NCBI GenBank assembly: GCA_946186205.1
Contig: CAMHMH010000003.1
Span: forward strand, 177,745 to 241,744
Direction of reading: 5' to 3'
Origin: an uncultured Fretibacterium sp.
Lineage (GTDB): Bacteria > Synergistota > Synergistia > Synergistales > Aminobacteriaceae
DNA: 64,000 bases
Position numbers and translations under genes: made by a program. Below, one piece after another: positions 9,550 to 19,637 of this stretch. The notes below the pieces were generated by a model that worked only from the letters and a program-made list of their open reading frames with translations, made no database searches and was not told where the DNA came from. Every line of letters starts with the position of its first letter. The first letter of the stretch is position 1.

Positions 9550-9578
9550 TTCACGCAGAAAAAACAACGTTTACGCAG
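9550..9578 (-). promoter_or_regulatory. LytTR-type response-regulator operator (site 2)
   Basis: Same arrangement as site 1: direct repeats CTGCGTAAA and CTGCGTGAA on the minus strand with 20-bp periodicity, followed 7 bp downstream by a TTGACT -35-like hexamer (9537..9542). The ATG of the AGCS fusion is 76 bp away, against 78 bp at site 1. The conserved geometry supports a functional operator rather than chance. It would place the whole operon, including the LytTR gene itself, under autoregulation. Confidence 0.65.
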
Positions 9579-9587
9579 AATAATTTT

Positions 9588-9742
9588 TATAAGGCGCAAT
9601 ATAGTATTGAAAAAAGAGACTAAACATAGTTGGGGCATACTTGCCGTTGCACGGGTCAACCATTAGCGGAGACACGCTAAGACCAGATTAATCTGACAGT
9701 GTCGTTGAGGCTAGAACCCACTGCGTTTAGGCATGAGGAGTG
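9588..9742 (+). mobile_element. IS605-family right-end remnant with reRNA-like scaffold (copy 2)
   Basis: A tnpB-less fragment. It starts with ATAAGGCGCAAT, also present inside the left end of copy 1, and closes with the typical TnpB-associated right end: GTCGTTGAGGCTAGAACCC, then a hairpin around the ACTGCGTTTAGGCATGAGG core and GTGTCAAG. The upstream part (GTCAACCATTAGCGGAGACA) matches the usual 3' tail of tnpB genes in this family by eye. No left-end hairpin is seen, so it is truncated. The DNA following the scaffold, where a guide would be read, is the 3' end of traG. Confidence 0.55.
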
Positions 9743-9744
9743 TG

Positions 9745-11352
9745 TCAAGATAATTCACAGCTAATAACATCGCTATTCTCTGGAGCATCTATCTTTGAGC
9801 GTTCAGAAAATGTCTTGTCAAGAAAATACAGAATTTGCTTCCCGTACACTGGCGGAAATCCGGCCGCAAACACTAACATGTCGCCGGGTTCGGTTATATT
9901 CTGGTATACATCCTTTATCGGGCCGGGCAATCTCATTATCTCGTCTGGCGTTAGTACCGCTCGTTGAACTTCCTGCTGAGACTTCGTTACACTCTTTTTC
10001 GCAAATATTCCTGTTCCTCCCTGAAATGAGATACTCTCCTGCTCTTTGATTACTGTCGTTACCCCTAGTCGGTCGGAAAGATATTTTGCTGTCTCTACCT
10101 TGTTCGGCGCATATGCTACTGTTACATGACAGTTCGATGTTATCGATTCATCTTTTCCGTAAGCCGCGTCTAGCTGGGCTTTGTCCTGACATATTAAGTA
10201 CGCTTTAATGTTCCATCCTCCGAAATACGCTATCGCCTGTTCAAATATTCCTAACTTCCCTAACGCTGGAAACTCGTCAAGTAACAATAACAGCCTGTGT
10301 TTGTACGGGGCTTTCATCTGCCCTCCGCTAAATTCCATTTCTGGCATTAAGATAAATACAATCGGGTTCAGCACTAGATAAAACGACACAGGTGAATCGT
10401 TATCCATTACATCCTGAATGCGAAAATCACTCGTCGCTGTATTCCTTGCTACTACGGGGTCAGTGTAAAGTCCTAATTTCGCTACTGCCGTCGAAAGCAC
10501 TGACGAGGCTTCTTCCTCCGCCCGGTTCAGCATTTCATTTGCTACCTGCTCGACAACTGGGTGGCACGGACTTTCTCGTACTTTGCCTGTAGGGTCATAA
10601 AATACATCACCTTCTCGCTTATGTTCGTACTGTTTCCATGAATTGGCCATGTCCTCGTACCCGTCCCCTGTCAATTCATGCAGGACTTCAGATAAATTTC
10701 CCGTCCGGCCTTCGTTTCTGGCTCGATAAACTACATGAGTTATCGCTCCAATTAACAATGACCGAGCTGTCTGCTCCCAATGCCCGTCTACTCCTTTGCC
10801 ATCAGGGTCAACTAACAGCGTCGCTACATTCATAACGTCGCCAGTCTCGTAAACTGTTCCGATTCGGATTTCTGCTAGCGGGTTATATCTTGCGCTCCGG
10901 CCTTCTTTCGCGTCTGTCGGATCCCAGCGTAAAACCTTGTGGCCGTTTTCATGTCGCCAGCCGGAAGTCAACGCCCAGTTCTCGCCCTTAATGTCGAGGA
11001 CTACTACTGAATGCTCCCACGATAAAAGTGTCGGAATTACTAAGCCTACGCCCTTTCCTGAGCGGGTCGGAGCTAACGCTATCACATGCTCTTTGCCATT
11101 ATGACGCAGATAATATTGATTGCCGTCCTTCGGATTTATCCAGCCACCTACGTAAACTCCCTTTCCTTTTTCGCCTTTCGGGGGCAGTAGGCCAGCTTCA
11201 CGTATCTGGTCAAGTTCTGCATATTGAGCAGAGCCGTATAAATTCGCCGCGTCCTGTTTCACATTCCTGTTCCTTATCGTTACTCCGATTAACGCAACTC
11301 CCATTAACGCACAACCGCCCATTAAAATTAAACTCTCCGTGAAGTCTCCCAT
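9745..11352 (-). CDS. traG: TraG/VirD4 type IV coupling protein (main part, after in-frame amber)
   Basis: Coupling ATPase that links the relaxosome to the type IV secretion channel at the inner membrane. One N-terminal helix (LILMGGCALMGVALIG) is followed by the soluble motor with Walker A GPTRSGKGVG (~97) and Walker B LLLLDEFPALG (~357). The true gene begins upstream at 11598: the first membrane segment is encoded at 11362..11598 in the same frame, separated from this ATG only by TAG and three codons. In RP4 TraG the corresponding region is continuous. No ribosome-binding site precedes the ATG at 11352. The 3' end abuts an IS605 remnant. Confidence 0.88.
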   Translation of the reverse strand: MGDFTESLILMGGCALMGVALIGVTIRNRNVKQDAANLYGSAQYAELDQIREAGLLPPKGEKGKGVYVGGWINPKDGNQYYLRHNGKEHVIALAPTRSGKGVGLVIPTLLSWEHSVVVLDIKGENWALTSGWRHENGHKVLRWDPTDAKEGRSARYNPLAEIRIGTVYETGDVMNVATLLVDPDGKGVDGHWEQTARSLLIGAITHVVYRARNEGRTGNLSEVLHELTGDGYEDMANSWKQYEHKREGDVFYDPTGKVRESPCHPVVEQVANEMLNRAEEEASSVLSTAVAKLGLYTDPVVARNTATSDFRIQDVMDNDSPVSFYLVLNPIVFILMPEMEFSGGQMKAPYKHRLLLLLDEFPALGKLGIFEQAIAYFGGWNIKAYLICQDKAQLDAAYGKDESITSNCHVTVAYAPNKVETAKYLSDRLGVTTVIKEQESISFQGGTGIFAKKSVTKSQQEVQRAVLTPDEIMRLPGPIKDVYQNITEPGDMLVFAAGFPPVYGKQILYFLDKTFSERSKIDAPENSDVISCELS

Positions 11353-11361
11353 GTCTCGGTG

Positions 11362-11598
11362 CTAACTCTGCCAAAGTTTCAGCCAGTCCATTATCTCTAG
11401 TGGCGAGTAGATTCTTATTTTCGCGTAACTAAATAACTCATTCGGTAATCGGTTCTTCCCTACATTCCATGCAAAATACTGCGTCCCGGCCACTAACGAG
11501 AGAAATATCAATATCAGCCCTATGAAGGCAAGCACATTTGAGCTTTTACGCTTCGATGCCTTACGGAACGAGTAATTTCCCTTGATTGTTGTTTTCAT
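11362..11598 (-). CDS. traG: N-terminal segment of TraG, ended by an in-frame amber codon
   Basis: A 78-residue reading frame with a basic N-terminus and one membrane helix (VLAFIGLILIFLSLVAGTQ) followed by FFAW-like periplasmic sequence (QYFAWNVGKN, YSPLEIMDWLKLW). This is the start of an IncP-type TraG. The TAG at 11362..11364 replaces one codon between LWQS and HRDMGDF and lies where RP4 TraG, as I recall it, has Gln. The ATG overlaps the Zeta gene stop (TGATG-type coupling), so this is the natural start. Either the gene is nonsense-mutated or the codon is read through. Confidence 0.75.
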   Translation of the reverse strand: MKTTIKGNYSFRKASKRKSSNVLAFIGLILIFLSLVAGTQYFAWNVGKNRLPNELFSYAKIRIYSPLEIMDWLKLWQS

Positions 11599-12878
11599 TT
11601 CATGTCCTCCTGCTGGGTGCGCACTAGGCTGTGATGCTGTTCTCGTTCAAGGGCTTTCGTGCCTCGCGCTTTGTCTTGCCCGGCTGGCCATCGCAGGTCT
11701 AATTTTTCTCCGGGTTGCCCTAATGCGGGGGCTTTCAATTCAAGACGTTTCAGCTCATAGATGAACAAACTACGGCCTTTCACTAGCGTTAATGTGTCCT
11801 TCGTTCGCGAAATTACTTCCGCTCCCTTCAAATTAGAGAATTGTCCCGGACGAACGATTTTATTTTTCGTTATATCCTTCTCTGGTGATAATCCTGCACG
11901 TTTCAACTTCTCAAGCGCGGTTTTGCTCTCCTGTACGTTCTTCTTGATTTGGTCTAATACGTCAAGCGTGTCATTCTGCTGGGCTGACGCTTCATAACCC
12001 CTAAATAATGAGTTATCCAGTGAACGCGGATTCTTCAGCAATGATACCGCTGATTCGATTTCATTCTCCTCTACTTTGTTCAATTCAGCCACTTTCTCCT
12101 GTGGCAATGTCCTTATGCTCTTTAAGCAACGGGTTCGCACTCGTTCCGCTTCATCGATTTTTTCCTCAGATGCTCCTCGTGCGTACATGCTGCGAATTAC
12201 ATGTTCCCAATCCTCTTGATATTTGGCTACTTCTTCGGGTGTCCATTTACGATTACGATTTTCCTCAAGAGCTTGTGAGCTTTGTGGTTCTTGTTCCCAT
12301 CTGCCATTGGACTGATTATTGCTGTATATCTCGTTGCCTTTGCGGTCACGGATTACTACTTCATCCGCTAATCCTTCGTCTTCTATCATTTGGAGGGCTT
12401 CCGGCATTTTCTTGTATATCTCGTCATGCTCTGTTACGTTCGCTTTGTCTCCGATCCTTCGTGCCGCAAGCTGACCCTCGTATTTTTGGTAAAGGCTCAA
12501 AAGGCTTTCCCTCTCATGCGCTGAGACTACATAAACTCTGGTTGTATAACCTTCCTCTCGAAGTTTTGTCAACACTTCTCTATTCGGAAGCGTGTCTTTG
12601 ATTACTATGTTTAATTTCACATGCAATGCCTCATCAAAAAGGCTCTGGGGACAACCTTGTGTCTGGGCTTCATCTATCAACACTGCTCCGCTATCCGAAA
12701 ACTCCTGCATGACAGTCGGAATTTGCGTGCTTCTTCCGCTTCCCGGCTGGCCGCATAATATTATTGCTCGCGGCTTCGCTGAAGATTTACGCCCTGAAAT
12801 CTGCTGTTGCCTCAACTCCTCAAATATTCGGCGGTGTTCTTCGTGGAACTGGCTTAAATTTTCATTGCCGTCTGGCAT
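11595..12878 (-). CDS. Zeta-toxin-like P-loop protein of the conjugative element
   Basis: A 427-residue protein. Residues ~38-180 resemble the Zeta-toxin kinase fold (AIILCGQPGSGRST at ~42, then LIDEA and a YTTRVYVVSA strand). Zeta kinases phosphorylate UDP-sugars; in conjugative elements such domains are common beside relaxases with unproven roles. The P-loop Lys is Arg (GSGRST), so kinase activity is doubtful. The C-terminal ~90 residues (KGAEVI...GRSLFIYELKRLEL...PALGQPGEK) look like a weak copy of the domain shared by relaxase, ArdC and helicase. ATG is preceded by a strong GGAAGGAG. No antitoxin gene is adjacent. Confidence 0.7.
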   Translation of the reverse strand: MPDGNENLSQFHEEHRRIFEELRQQQISGRKSSAKPRAIILCGQPGSGRSTQIPTVMQEFSDSGAVLIDEAQTQGCPQSLFDEALHVKLNIVIKDTLPNREVLTKLREEGYTTRVYVVSAHERESLLSLYQKYEGQLAARRIGDKANVTEHDEIYKKMPEALQMIEDEGLADEVVIRDRKGNEIYSNNQSNGRWEQEPQSSQALEENRNRKWTPEEVAKYQEDWEHVIRSMYARGASEEKIDEAERVRTRCLKSIRTLPQEKVAELNKVEENEIESAVSLLKNPRSLDNSLFRGYEASAQQNDTLDVLDQIKKNVQESKTALEKLKRAGLSPEKDITKNKIVRPGQFSNLKGAEVISRTKDTLTLVKGRSLFIYELKRLELKAPALGQPGEKLDLRWPAGQDKARGTKALEREQHHSLVRTQQEDMK

Positions 12879-12893
12879 GGTTATTACTCCTTC

Positions 12894-15800
12894 CTATCTG
12901 CGGCCTCGCGTCTGCGTATGGCTCTGTGTCTCCTGAATGGATAACGTCGCTTTCTGCCCATCATCATGGGAATACGAAAGTTTCAGGTTTTCTCCAACTT
13001 CCGGCGTTCTCTCCAACATTTCAAGACTGTGGACAAATAAGCTGTGTTTTCCGCTCAACTGCACACAATATCCCTGTTCTTTGTCCACGTGCAGAATTTC
13101 ACCCTTGTACTGCTGGCCGTCCGTTCTCGGCTTCATATATATCACAGGGTCGTCTACTAATTTCATATCCCTAATCGTCTGCTCTGATAAGGGTGATTTT
13201 GCCTCCGGGATACCGAAATGAAGTTTGCCCTCTGTCTCAGGCACTCCTTTGAAATTCACCGCTTCTCCCATTTCGGGATGCTTCTCTACTGTAATGGGGT
13301 TCACGATTGAAGGCTCACTCTCAACCTTTGGTGTTTCAGGTTCTACGCTTGCTGGGTCTACGCTTGGCGGGGTTTCCTGTACTGGGGGCTGGGGGTGTTC
13401 CTGTATTGTCAGCTCCGCATTTAATTTTGCTAGACGTTCCGTTTTCTCTTTCAGCTCGTCCGCGTGCGCAAATGGCCGCTGTAATTCTTCTTCTGCCGCC
13501 TTCACCTGATTATGGTAATTCTCTAACTGCCCTCGCGTCGTTTCTATCCTCTGCGGGATTCCGTTTATCGCATTCTCAATTCTCGTCAGATTTCCCAATG
13601 CGCTCGTTCCTAGTTCTACGTTGTGCGTCGTTGCTCCCTGAATGTTCAGATACACCTTTCCGAACGCCTGATCTGTGTAGAAACTAATCTTAAATCCACG
13701 ATATTCCCCGATTGTTCCTTGATTATTCCCAATCGTTTGCGCCGCCGCTAAAAGAGCTTCTCCGGCTTCCTGCTTTTGAGGATTGCCGTCCCCGTCTAAT
13801 CCGAACTTATGACCCATTATCGTCATACTGAAGTCCGCGCCCTTCGTCTTCTCGGTCATCCTTAAATCTTGCTCTAACTTTTCGATTTTATCTTCCGTCC
13901 CTGAGATTAACGTGGGCAACGTCTTCCTCAGTCTATCCTGCAACGTGTAATGCTGATTCTTGAAACTCGCTTCTAGCATTTTCAGCTTGTTCACGTCTAT
14001 ATCCAGTTCCATCTTTTCCTTGATGCGCGGGTCGCCTATGCAAAGGGCTTTCACCTCTGAATAGCTCAGGACGGATTCATCTACATCTTCACAGCTCCTC
14101 AACGGCGTTCGGCTCGTCATTATTTGGCTGATGAATTTCTGCTTGTTCTCTACTGTCTGATAAAGATATGCGTCAAATGTGCTTTCCGTTACATAGCGGT
14201 AGATATTTACTTCCGCATTCTGGTTGCCTTGTCGGATTATTCTTCCCGCTCGCTGTTCCAAGTCCGCTGGTCGCCACGGGCAATCTAAATCGTGAAGGGC
14301 TATCAGTCTGTCCTGTACATTCGTCCCCGCTCCCATTTTTTGCGTTGAACCCATCAGAACACGCACCTCGCCGCTTCGCACTTTCGCGAATAATTCTTCT
14401 TTCTTCTTCTCTGTATCTGCGTCATGAATAAACGCTATTTCGCTTTCGGGAACTCCGCTCGCTATCAATTTCTCCTTGATGTCGTCGTAAACGTTAAATC
14501 CTTTATCCTTGCCCGGCGTTGAAAAATCGCAGAATATTAACTGCGTCAGCCTGTCCGCTTGCGTGTCCTGCCATATCTGAAATACGTTTCTTACGCACGT
14601 ATTCACTTTACTTCCGGGATCGTCCGGCAATAGCGGATTTATCAATCTCTGGTCGAGGCCGATTTTCCTTCCGTCTGACGTGATTTTCAGCATGTTATCT
14701 TCCGTAGGCTCTACCTGCCGATTATGCACTCGGCTCGCTCGTTCCGATAGTCCTGCTACTAACTGCCTTTGTTCCTCTGTCGGCTTCACCGACACCACGT
14801 GAAAATTCGCTTTTGGTCGCGGTAAATTAAGCATGTCTGCCGTTTTGATGTCTGCTACGTCCTTAAACGTCTTCATCAGCTCTGGCAGGTTGAAGAATTT
14901 TGAAAATCGCGTTTTCGCTCTAAATCCTGTCCCTTCGGGGGCTAATTCTAGTGCTGTCGTCGTCTCTCCGAACGTTGAGGCCCATGCGTCAAAATTTTGC
15001 AATCCCATTGACTGCAATCTTCCGAATTGAAGATACCTCTGCATTGTGTACAGTTCCGTCATTGAGTTGCTTACTGGCGTTCCTGTCGCAAAGATTATTC
15101 CTCTCCCACCCGTTAATTCGTCCATATAACGGCATTTCATGAACATATCGGAGGATTTCTGCGCTTCAGTTTGCGATATTCCCGCTACGTTCTGCATTTT
15201 CGTATACAGGTACAGATTTTTATAGCTGTGTGCCTCGTCCACAAAAAGGCGGTCGACTCCTAGTTCCTCGAACGTTATCACGTCGTCCTTCTTGTGCGAA
15301 GCCTGTAATCTCTCTAATCGCGCCTCTAAGGTCTTTTTGCTGGCTTCCATTTGTTTAACGCTCCAGCGTGAACCCTGCGATTCTTTCAGTTCTCGGATAC
15401 CTTCCGTGATTTCCTCGATTTGCGCGTCTATAAATCTCTCCTGACGTTCTCGTGATAACGGGATTTTCTCGAACTGACTGTGCCCGATTATTATTACGTC
15501 ATAATCTCCTGTCGCTATCTTCGCACAGAATTTCTTGCGGTTCTTTGTCTCAAAATCACGCTTCGTCGCTACAAGTACGTTCGCTCCCGGATAAAGCCTT
15601 AGCGTCTCCGTTGCCATTTGTTCCGTCAAGTGATTCGGCACTACGAAAAGGCTCTTATGTGATAAGCCGATACGCTTCGATTCCATTGCCGCCGCTACCA
15701 TCTCGTACGTCTTTCCTGCTCCTACTTCATGCGCTAAAAGCGTATTTCCGCCGTAAAGGATTCGGGCTATCGCGTCCCTCTGGTGGGGGCGTAACGTTAT

Positions 15801-17183
15801 TTCGGGGTTGATTCCTCCAAAGTGCAGATGACTTCCGTCATATTCCCGCGCTCTCGTTGAGTTGAACCGTTCGTTGTAGATATTTACTAAATGTTCTCGC
15901 CGTTCAGGGTCTTCAAATATCCAACCCTTGAACTTTTCCTTGATTTCTTCCTGTTTCTGCTGGGCTAACGTTGTCGCCTCGTTGTCGATTACTCGACGTT
16001 CATGGCCATCCGCATCCTCGATTGTCTTAAACACTTTTACCGCTTTCAGGTTTAGTGTTTCCTCGATTATATCGTAAGCATTGATTGATGACGTTCCGTA
16101 GGTCGTGTTTGCCAATACATTCCCTGCGTCCAGTCTCTTGCCTGATATATTCCACGCTGATGTGTGTTCGGAGTAATCTACCGTTATTCGGCTCTGTATG
16201 TAACCCGGTGTTTCTAACAACTCGTGCATGAACTGCTCTACGTATTGAGGCGGCACCCACGTTGAACCTAATCTCACATCTATTTCTGTCGCCTGTAACG
16301 GTTCGGGCTGTGCCGCTTCTAGGGCTTTCACATTATCCGCGTATTCGGGATCGTTTTCCGCAAAATATCTCGCTATTCCCAGCTTCAGGCGCACATCTCC
16401 TGATAAATACTCGTCCGCTGTCTGATATTCCGCTTTTCCTGTTCCATTTACCGCTGGATTGGGAACTTTGAAGATTTCTCCCTTCAGCTCAGAGAATAAT
16501 TCTTCCTCCGTTCGCCCTGTCAGGGAACTCATATAGTCCATATCTACACGCGCTTTCTCGGACATAGATAACAAAAGGGCTTCCTGCGCTGTTCCCGCTG
16601 TCGTCGGCACTACGTTCTGCCGGATTGTTCGTCGCGTGAACATGTCCGATTTCCCTATAAATTTATGGTGCGCGTCAAGATTTTCCAGTCCACAGATTAA
16701 GTAATATGAGCTGTCCTCGTCAAACGCCCTCGCGTTCTGCGGGTCATTTATCCTTCCAAATCTACGGCTGAAGCTGTCATATTCTCGACTTAATTTCCCT
16801 TGAAGTTCTGCAAGCGTATCATCATCGCAACCGTCCATCTGCGCATTGATTACCGCTCGGCAAGCGTCTCGGACTTTCACCATGCCTTTCGCCCGGCTCA
16901 CTGCTGACTGCGACAAGTCCGGCTTGTACATCTGTGAGTTCTCTCGGTAATAAAGTTCTCCGTCCACTAGCGTGTAACTGAAATTTCTCACTCTCGGATC
17001 GGCGGGGATTGTCTCTCTCGTATTCTCCTGCGTCTGGATTTCTCGCTCCTCTATACGGCCATCAATTCTTCCTAATGCCTCGTGGAGCTGTTCAGATAAA
17101 TTCGCTCCCTCTATAGGCTCGCACGTTGTCTCTTTTTCATTACCGTACATGAGGCTATCCTGCACCATTTTTCCCAGTACCAT
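12894..17183 (-). CDS. SNF2-type helicase half of a conjugative methylase/helicase giant
   Basis: A 1429-residue product with an SF2 helicase core: Walker [12 protein letters not shown] (~485), DEAH box VDEAHS (~650), GTPVSNS and the C-terminal [13 protein letters not shown] motif. In related elements this is one protein with the upstream adenine methylase; here a TAG (17193..17195) plus three codons (His-Pro-Glu) separates them in the same frame, and HPEMVLG is the usual family sequence across this point. There is no ribosome-binding site before the ATG at 17183. The final ~98 residues ([11 protein letters not shown]...DGQQYKG...CVQLSG) form the KfrB-like shared domain. It ends in TAG followed by GGAAGGAG for the Zeta gene. 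Confidence 0.85.
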   Translation of the reverse strand: MVLGKMVQDSLMYGNEKETTCEPIEGANLSEQLHEALGRIDGRIEEREIQTQENTRETIPADPRVRNFSYTLVDGELYYRENSQMYKPDLSQSAVSRAKGMVKVRDACRAVINAQMDGCDDDTLAELQGKLSREYDSFSRRFGRINDPQNARAFDEDSSYYLICGLENLDAHHKFIGKSDMFTRRTIRQNVVPTTAGTAQEALLLSMSEKARVDMDYMSSLTGRTEEELFSELKGEIFKVPNPAVNGTGKAEYQTADEYLSGDVRLKLGIARYFAENDPEYADNVKALEAAQPEPLQATEIDVRLGSTWVPPQYVEQFMHELLETPGYIQSRITVDYSEHTSAWNISGKRLDAGNVLANTTYGTSSINAYDIIEETLNLKAVKVFKTIEDADGHERRVIDNEATTLAQQKQEEIKEKFKGWIFEDPERREHLVNIYNERFNSTRAREYDGSHLHFGGINPEITLRPHQRDAIARILYGGNTLLAHEVGAGKTYEMVAAAMESKRIGLSHKSLFVVPNHLTEQMATETLRLYPGANVLVATKRDFETKNRKKFCAKIATGDYDVIIIGHSQFEKIPLSRERQERFIDAQIEEITEGIRELKESQGSRWSVKQMEASKKTLEARLERLQASHKKDDVITFEELGVDRLFVDEAHSYKNLYLYTKMQNVAGISQTEAQKSSDMFMKCRYMDELTGGRGIIFATGTPVSNSMTELYTMQRYLQFGRLQSMGLQNFDAWASTFGETTTALELAPEGTGFRAKTRFSKFFNLPELMKTFKDVADIKTADMLNLPRPKANFHVVSVKPTEEQRQLVAGLSERASRVHNRQVEPTEDNMLKITSDGRKIGLDQRLINPLLPDDPGSKVNTCVRNVFQIWQDTQADRLTQLIFCDFSTPGKDKGFNVYDDIKEKLIASGVPESEIAFIHDADTEKKKEELFAKVRSGEVRVLMGSTQKMGAGTNVQDRLIALHDLDCPWRPADLEQRAGRIIRQGNQNAEVNIYRYVTESTFDAYLYQTVENKQKFISQIMTSRTPLRSCEDVDESVLSYSEVKALCIGDPRIKEKMELDIDVNKLKMLEASFKNQHYTLQDRLRKTLPTLISGTEDKIEKLEQDLRMTEKTKGADFSMTIMGHKFGLDGDGNPQKQEAGEALLAAAQTIGNNQGTIGEYRGFKISFYTDQAFGKVYLNIQGATTHNVELGTSALGNLTRIENAINGIPQRIETTRGQLENYHNQVKAAEEELQRPFAHADELKEKTERLAKLNAELTIQEHPQPPVQETPPSVDPASVEPETPKVESEPSIVNPITVEKHPEMGEAVNFKGVPETEGKLHFGIPEAKSPLSEQTIRDMKLVDDPVIYMKPRTDGQQYKGEILHVDKEQGYCVQLSGKHSLFVHSLEMLERTPEVGENLKLSYSHDDGQKATLSIQETQSHTQTRGRR

Positions 17184-17192
17184 TTCGGGGTG

Positions 17193-19628
17193 CTAGATAA
17201 AGTAATCGTTGACGCGGATCCCGTCATCATTCTCGTGCGTCTGTATCCAGTCCGCTTGTACATCGTCTACTATTTTTTCGCGCTTCTGGAGGAATATTAT
17301 ATCCGCCGTTACTTCCGTTCCCGCGTTGCTCTTGAATGCTGTATTAGGCAGTCTTACAGCACCTAATAATTCAGCTCGTTGCGCTAAATATTCTCGCACT
17401 GAAGAATTAGCTTTATCGAGTGTCCCCTTCGATGTGATAAATGCTATTACTCCGCCCGGCCTTACCTTATCCAGCGTCTTCGCGAAAAAATAATCATGTA
17501 TCTTCAGATTTTCTCGTTCTCGTTTGTGTTCTCCGTCTACAAGTGAATAACCGCCGAACGGTACATTGCCGATTGCTACGTCAAAGAAATTATTTGGGTA
17601 CTTCGCTCGTTCATACCCGTCTATCGTTATGTCCGCTTTCTGGTAAAGCTGGCGTGCTATTCGCCCTGTTATGCTGTCCAGTTCCACGCCGTATAGCTTT
17701 GATTGCTCCATGCTGTCGGGCAGCACTCCGAAAAAGTTTCCCGTTCCGCATGACGGCTCTAGTATATTTCCTGTCGAAAAGCCCATTCTTCCTAGCGTCT
17801 CATACATCGCTCGCGCTACCATTGGCGAAGTGTAGTGCGCGTTCAACGTTGAGCCTCGTGCTGAGGCATATTCCTCAGCAGTCAGCAATTCCTTTAACTC
17901 GGCGTATTCTTTCTTCCAGTCTTCATTGCTTTCGTCAAACGCCTGTGGCATTCCGCCCCAACCAACATAACGCGATAAAATTTCCTGTTCTTCCGGCATG
18001 GCGAGTCGGCCTTCACTCTCGATTGCCTTCAATGTTCGGATTGCTTCCACATTATTCCTGAATTTTGTCTTTGCTCCGCCTATTCCTAAATCATCGTCCG
18101 TTATTCGGTAATTCGTTCGGGGCTGGCTGGGGATTTTTGGTTCTGGCGGGTCGGGTCGCAGATTTATTACTGTCTCAAGTAGAGGCGGTTCGAGGGACTC
18201 GGCTTGCGTTGAGGGAGCTGCTTCCTCTGACTTGTCTAAATCAGGGGCGGGTTGTGTCTCATCTGTGGTAATTACTTTTTCTGGCGTTTCTGCATTAGTT
18301 GCAGGAGAGATATTTTGCGTTTCATTCGTATTCTCCTGCATATCATTCACATCAAATAAATCTAACTGTATATTACGCTGGTCGTTACTATTTCCTCTGC
18401 TTCCATGTCCAGACTGTTCATGTGCTGTACCCAACCCAGCGGGTCGATTCCTCTGTCGGGCGGCGGATTCTGGCTCTCTAGCTGTGCCATTAGCTCGCTT
18501 TTCATCGCTTTGGCCTGTTCCTGTATCTCCCAGCAATGGATTAGAAGATTCTCTCCCAATTCTAGGGCTGTCCGCACTTTCCACTCCTCCAGATATTTCC
18601 GACGCATTCTTCCGTATTTCGTCAGCGGCTGGGGGGGCTGTCTCAATCTCTCCATTTGGTACGGAGTCCAGATGTCCACTACTTTCACGTAAATCATTCC
18701 GTCCCCCGTCTCCCTCATCAATGAACCCTCCGGCAAGTCCTCCTTGTCCGCGTCCGTCAGTTCCTCCTCGTGATATATCGTCAGGTCTTCCTCCGGCTTC
18801 GTCCTCACTTCCGCGAACACCCGGTCTTCCGCTTCCGTCAATTCCTCGCTCGTCATGAAGTTCACTGCCGATACTCCAGCCGGAAAGTCGCTCTTCTTCA
18901 TTTGCCTGTCTCCTTTCGTAGTTTCCGCGTACTACCTGCTCGATATTATCAAGCACTCGCCGCGATAATCCGCTCGTTACCGTTCCCAGACGCATTACTG
19001 TCGGCATGTCCAGTTCCGATATTTTTTCAAAGTCGTAGTTTTCCACATACGGCTCTAATCCGCTCCGTGTCAGCAAATAATATTCTACGCTGTCCCTCAA
19101 TAAGCCCGTTAGTTTCTCGCGTTCGGCAGGATTCTGCGCTCTCGAATATAATCCGTCGTTGCTCTCCTCTAAACGCTGGCTTAGGTTTCGCGCTATTCCC
19201 GCTATCTGGCTTCGCAAATCTCCGCTTACTCCATATGACTTGCTTAATTGCGCTGATACGTCGTTTACGTCTTCCGGCTCAACCTGCCAGATATAAGGCG
19301 GTTCATCAAATTCATGCCCAAAGCCCGGCCGCGTGTCCGTTATGTCGAATACGTGCCTCACCTTTTGACCGTCCGTACTTAATAATCTTACACTCTTTGT
19401 TCCCTTGTTTACGTAACGGCTAAAATGCTTGTTCCATAATTCTATGTCCGCACACGCTACCGCATTCGGTCGCTGGTCGTAGATTAAAAGCTGATCTCGG
19501 AAGTCGTACTTATGATTCCGAGCCGCACACGTCAAAAATTCTGACCAGTTAAATCCGTCTGACCTCACTCTATCTCTTACTTCATAAAACCTGCGCCTCG
19601 CTTCCTCTAGCGTCGTCTCGTCTGCCAT
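17193..19628 (-). CDS. N6-adenine methylase half of the conjugative methylase/helicase giant
   Basis: An 811-residue product. The N-terminal ~240 residues are the conserved lead of this family (FNWSEFLTCAARNHKYDFRDQLLIYDQRP). Residues ~240-500 are a low-complexity Gly/Asp/Arg and Pro/Glu linker. The methylase follows with SAM motif ILEPSCGTGNFFG (~626) and motif IV in the form GNVPFGGY (~689, usually NPPF). It probably protects incoming DNA or modifies the element. It begins with ATG preceded by TAGGAG, the last codon of ArdC. It ends at an amber codon after NDYFI, where homologues continue. Confidence 0.85.
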   Translation of the reverse strand: MADETTLEEARRRFYEVRDRVRSDGFNWSEFLTCAARNHKYDFRDQLLIYDQRPNAVACADIELWNKHFSRYVNKGTKSVRLLSTDGQKVRHVFDITDTRPGFGHEFDEPPYIWQVEPEDVNDVSAQLSKSYGVSGDLRSQIAGIARNLSQRLEESNDGLYSRAQNPAEREKLTGLLRDSVEYYLLTRSGLEPYVENYDFEKISELDMPTVMRLGTVTSGLSRRVLDNIEQVVRGNYERRQANEEERLSGWSIGSELHDERGIDGSGRPGVRGSEDEAGGRPDDISRGGTDGRGQGGLAGGFIDEGDGGRNDLRESSGHLDSVPNGEIETAPPAADEIRKNASEISGGVESADSPRIGRESSNPLLGDTGTGQSDEKRANGTAREPESAARQRNRPAGLGTAHEQSGHGSRGNSNDQRNIQLDLFDVNDMQENTNETQNISPATNAETPEKVITTDETQPAPDLDKSEEAAPSTQAESLEPPLLETVINLRPDPPEPKIPSQPRTNYRITDDDLGIGGAKTKFRNNVEAIRTLKAIESEGRLAMPEEQEILSRYVGWGGMPQAFDESNEDWKKEYAELKELLTAEEYASARGSTLNAHYTSPMVARAMYETLGRMGFSTGNILEPSCGTGNFFGVLPDSMEQSKLYGVELDSITGRIARQLYQKADITIDGYERAKYPNNFFDVAIGNVPFGGYSLVDGEHKRERENLKIHDYFFAKTLDKVRPGGVIAFITSKGTLDKANSSVREYLAQRAELLGAVRLPNTAFKSNAGTEVTADIIFLQKREKIVDDVQADWIQTHENDDGIRVNDYFI

Positions 19629-19637
19629 TGTTCGCTC

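Noticed and set aside
12008..12601. 197-codon plus-strand frame (and a similar 208-codon frame at 18232..18858)
   Set aside because: Antisense shadows of the Zeta-like and methylase genes; Leu/Ser/Cys-rich with no recognisable domain.
18362..18901. 179-codon minus-strand frame inside the methylase gene
   Set aside because: It lies over the low-complexity linker of the 811-residue methylase in another phase, has no family resemblance, and the methylase frame is supported by motifs on both sides.
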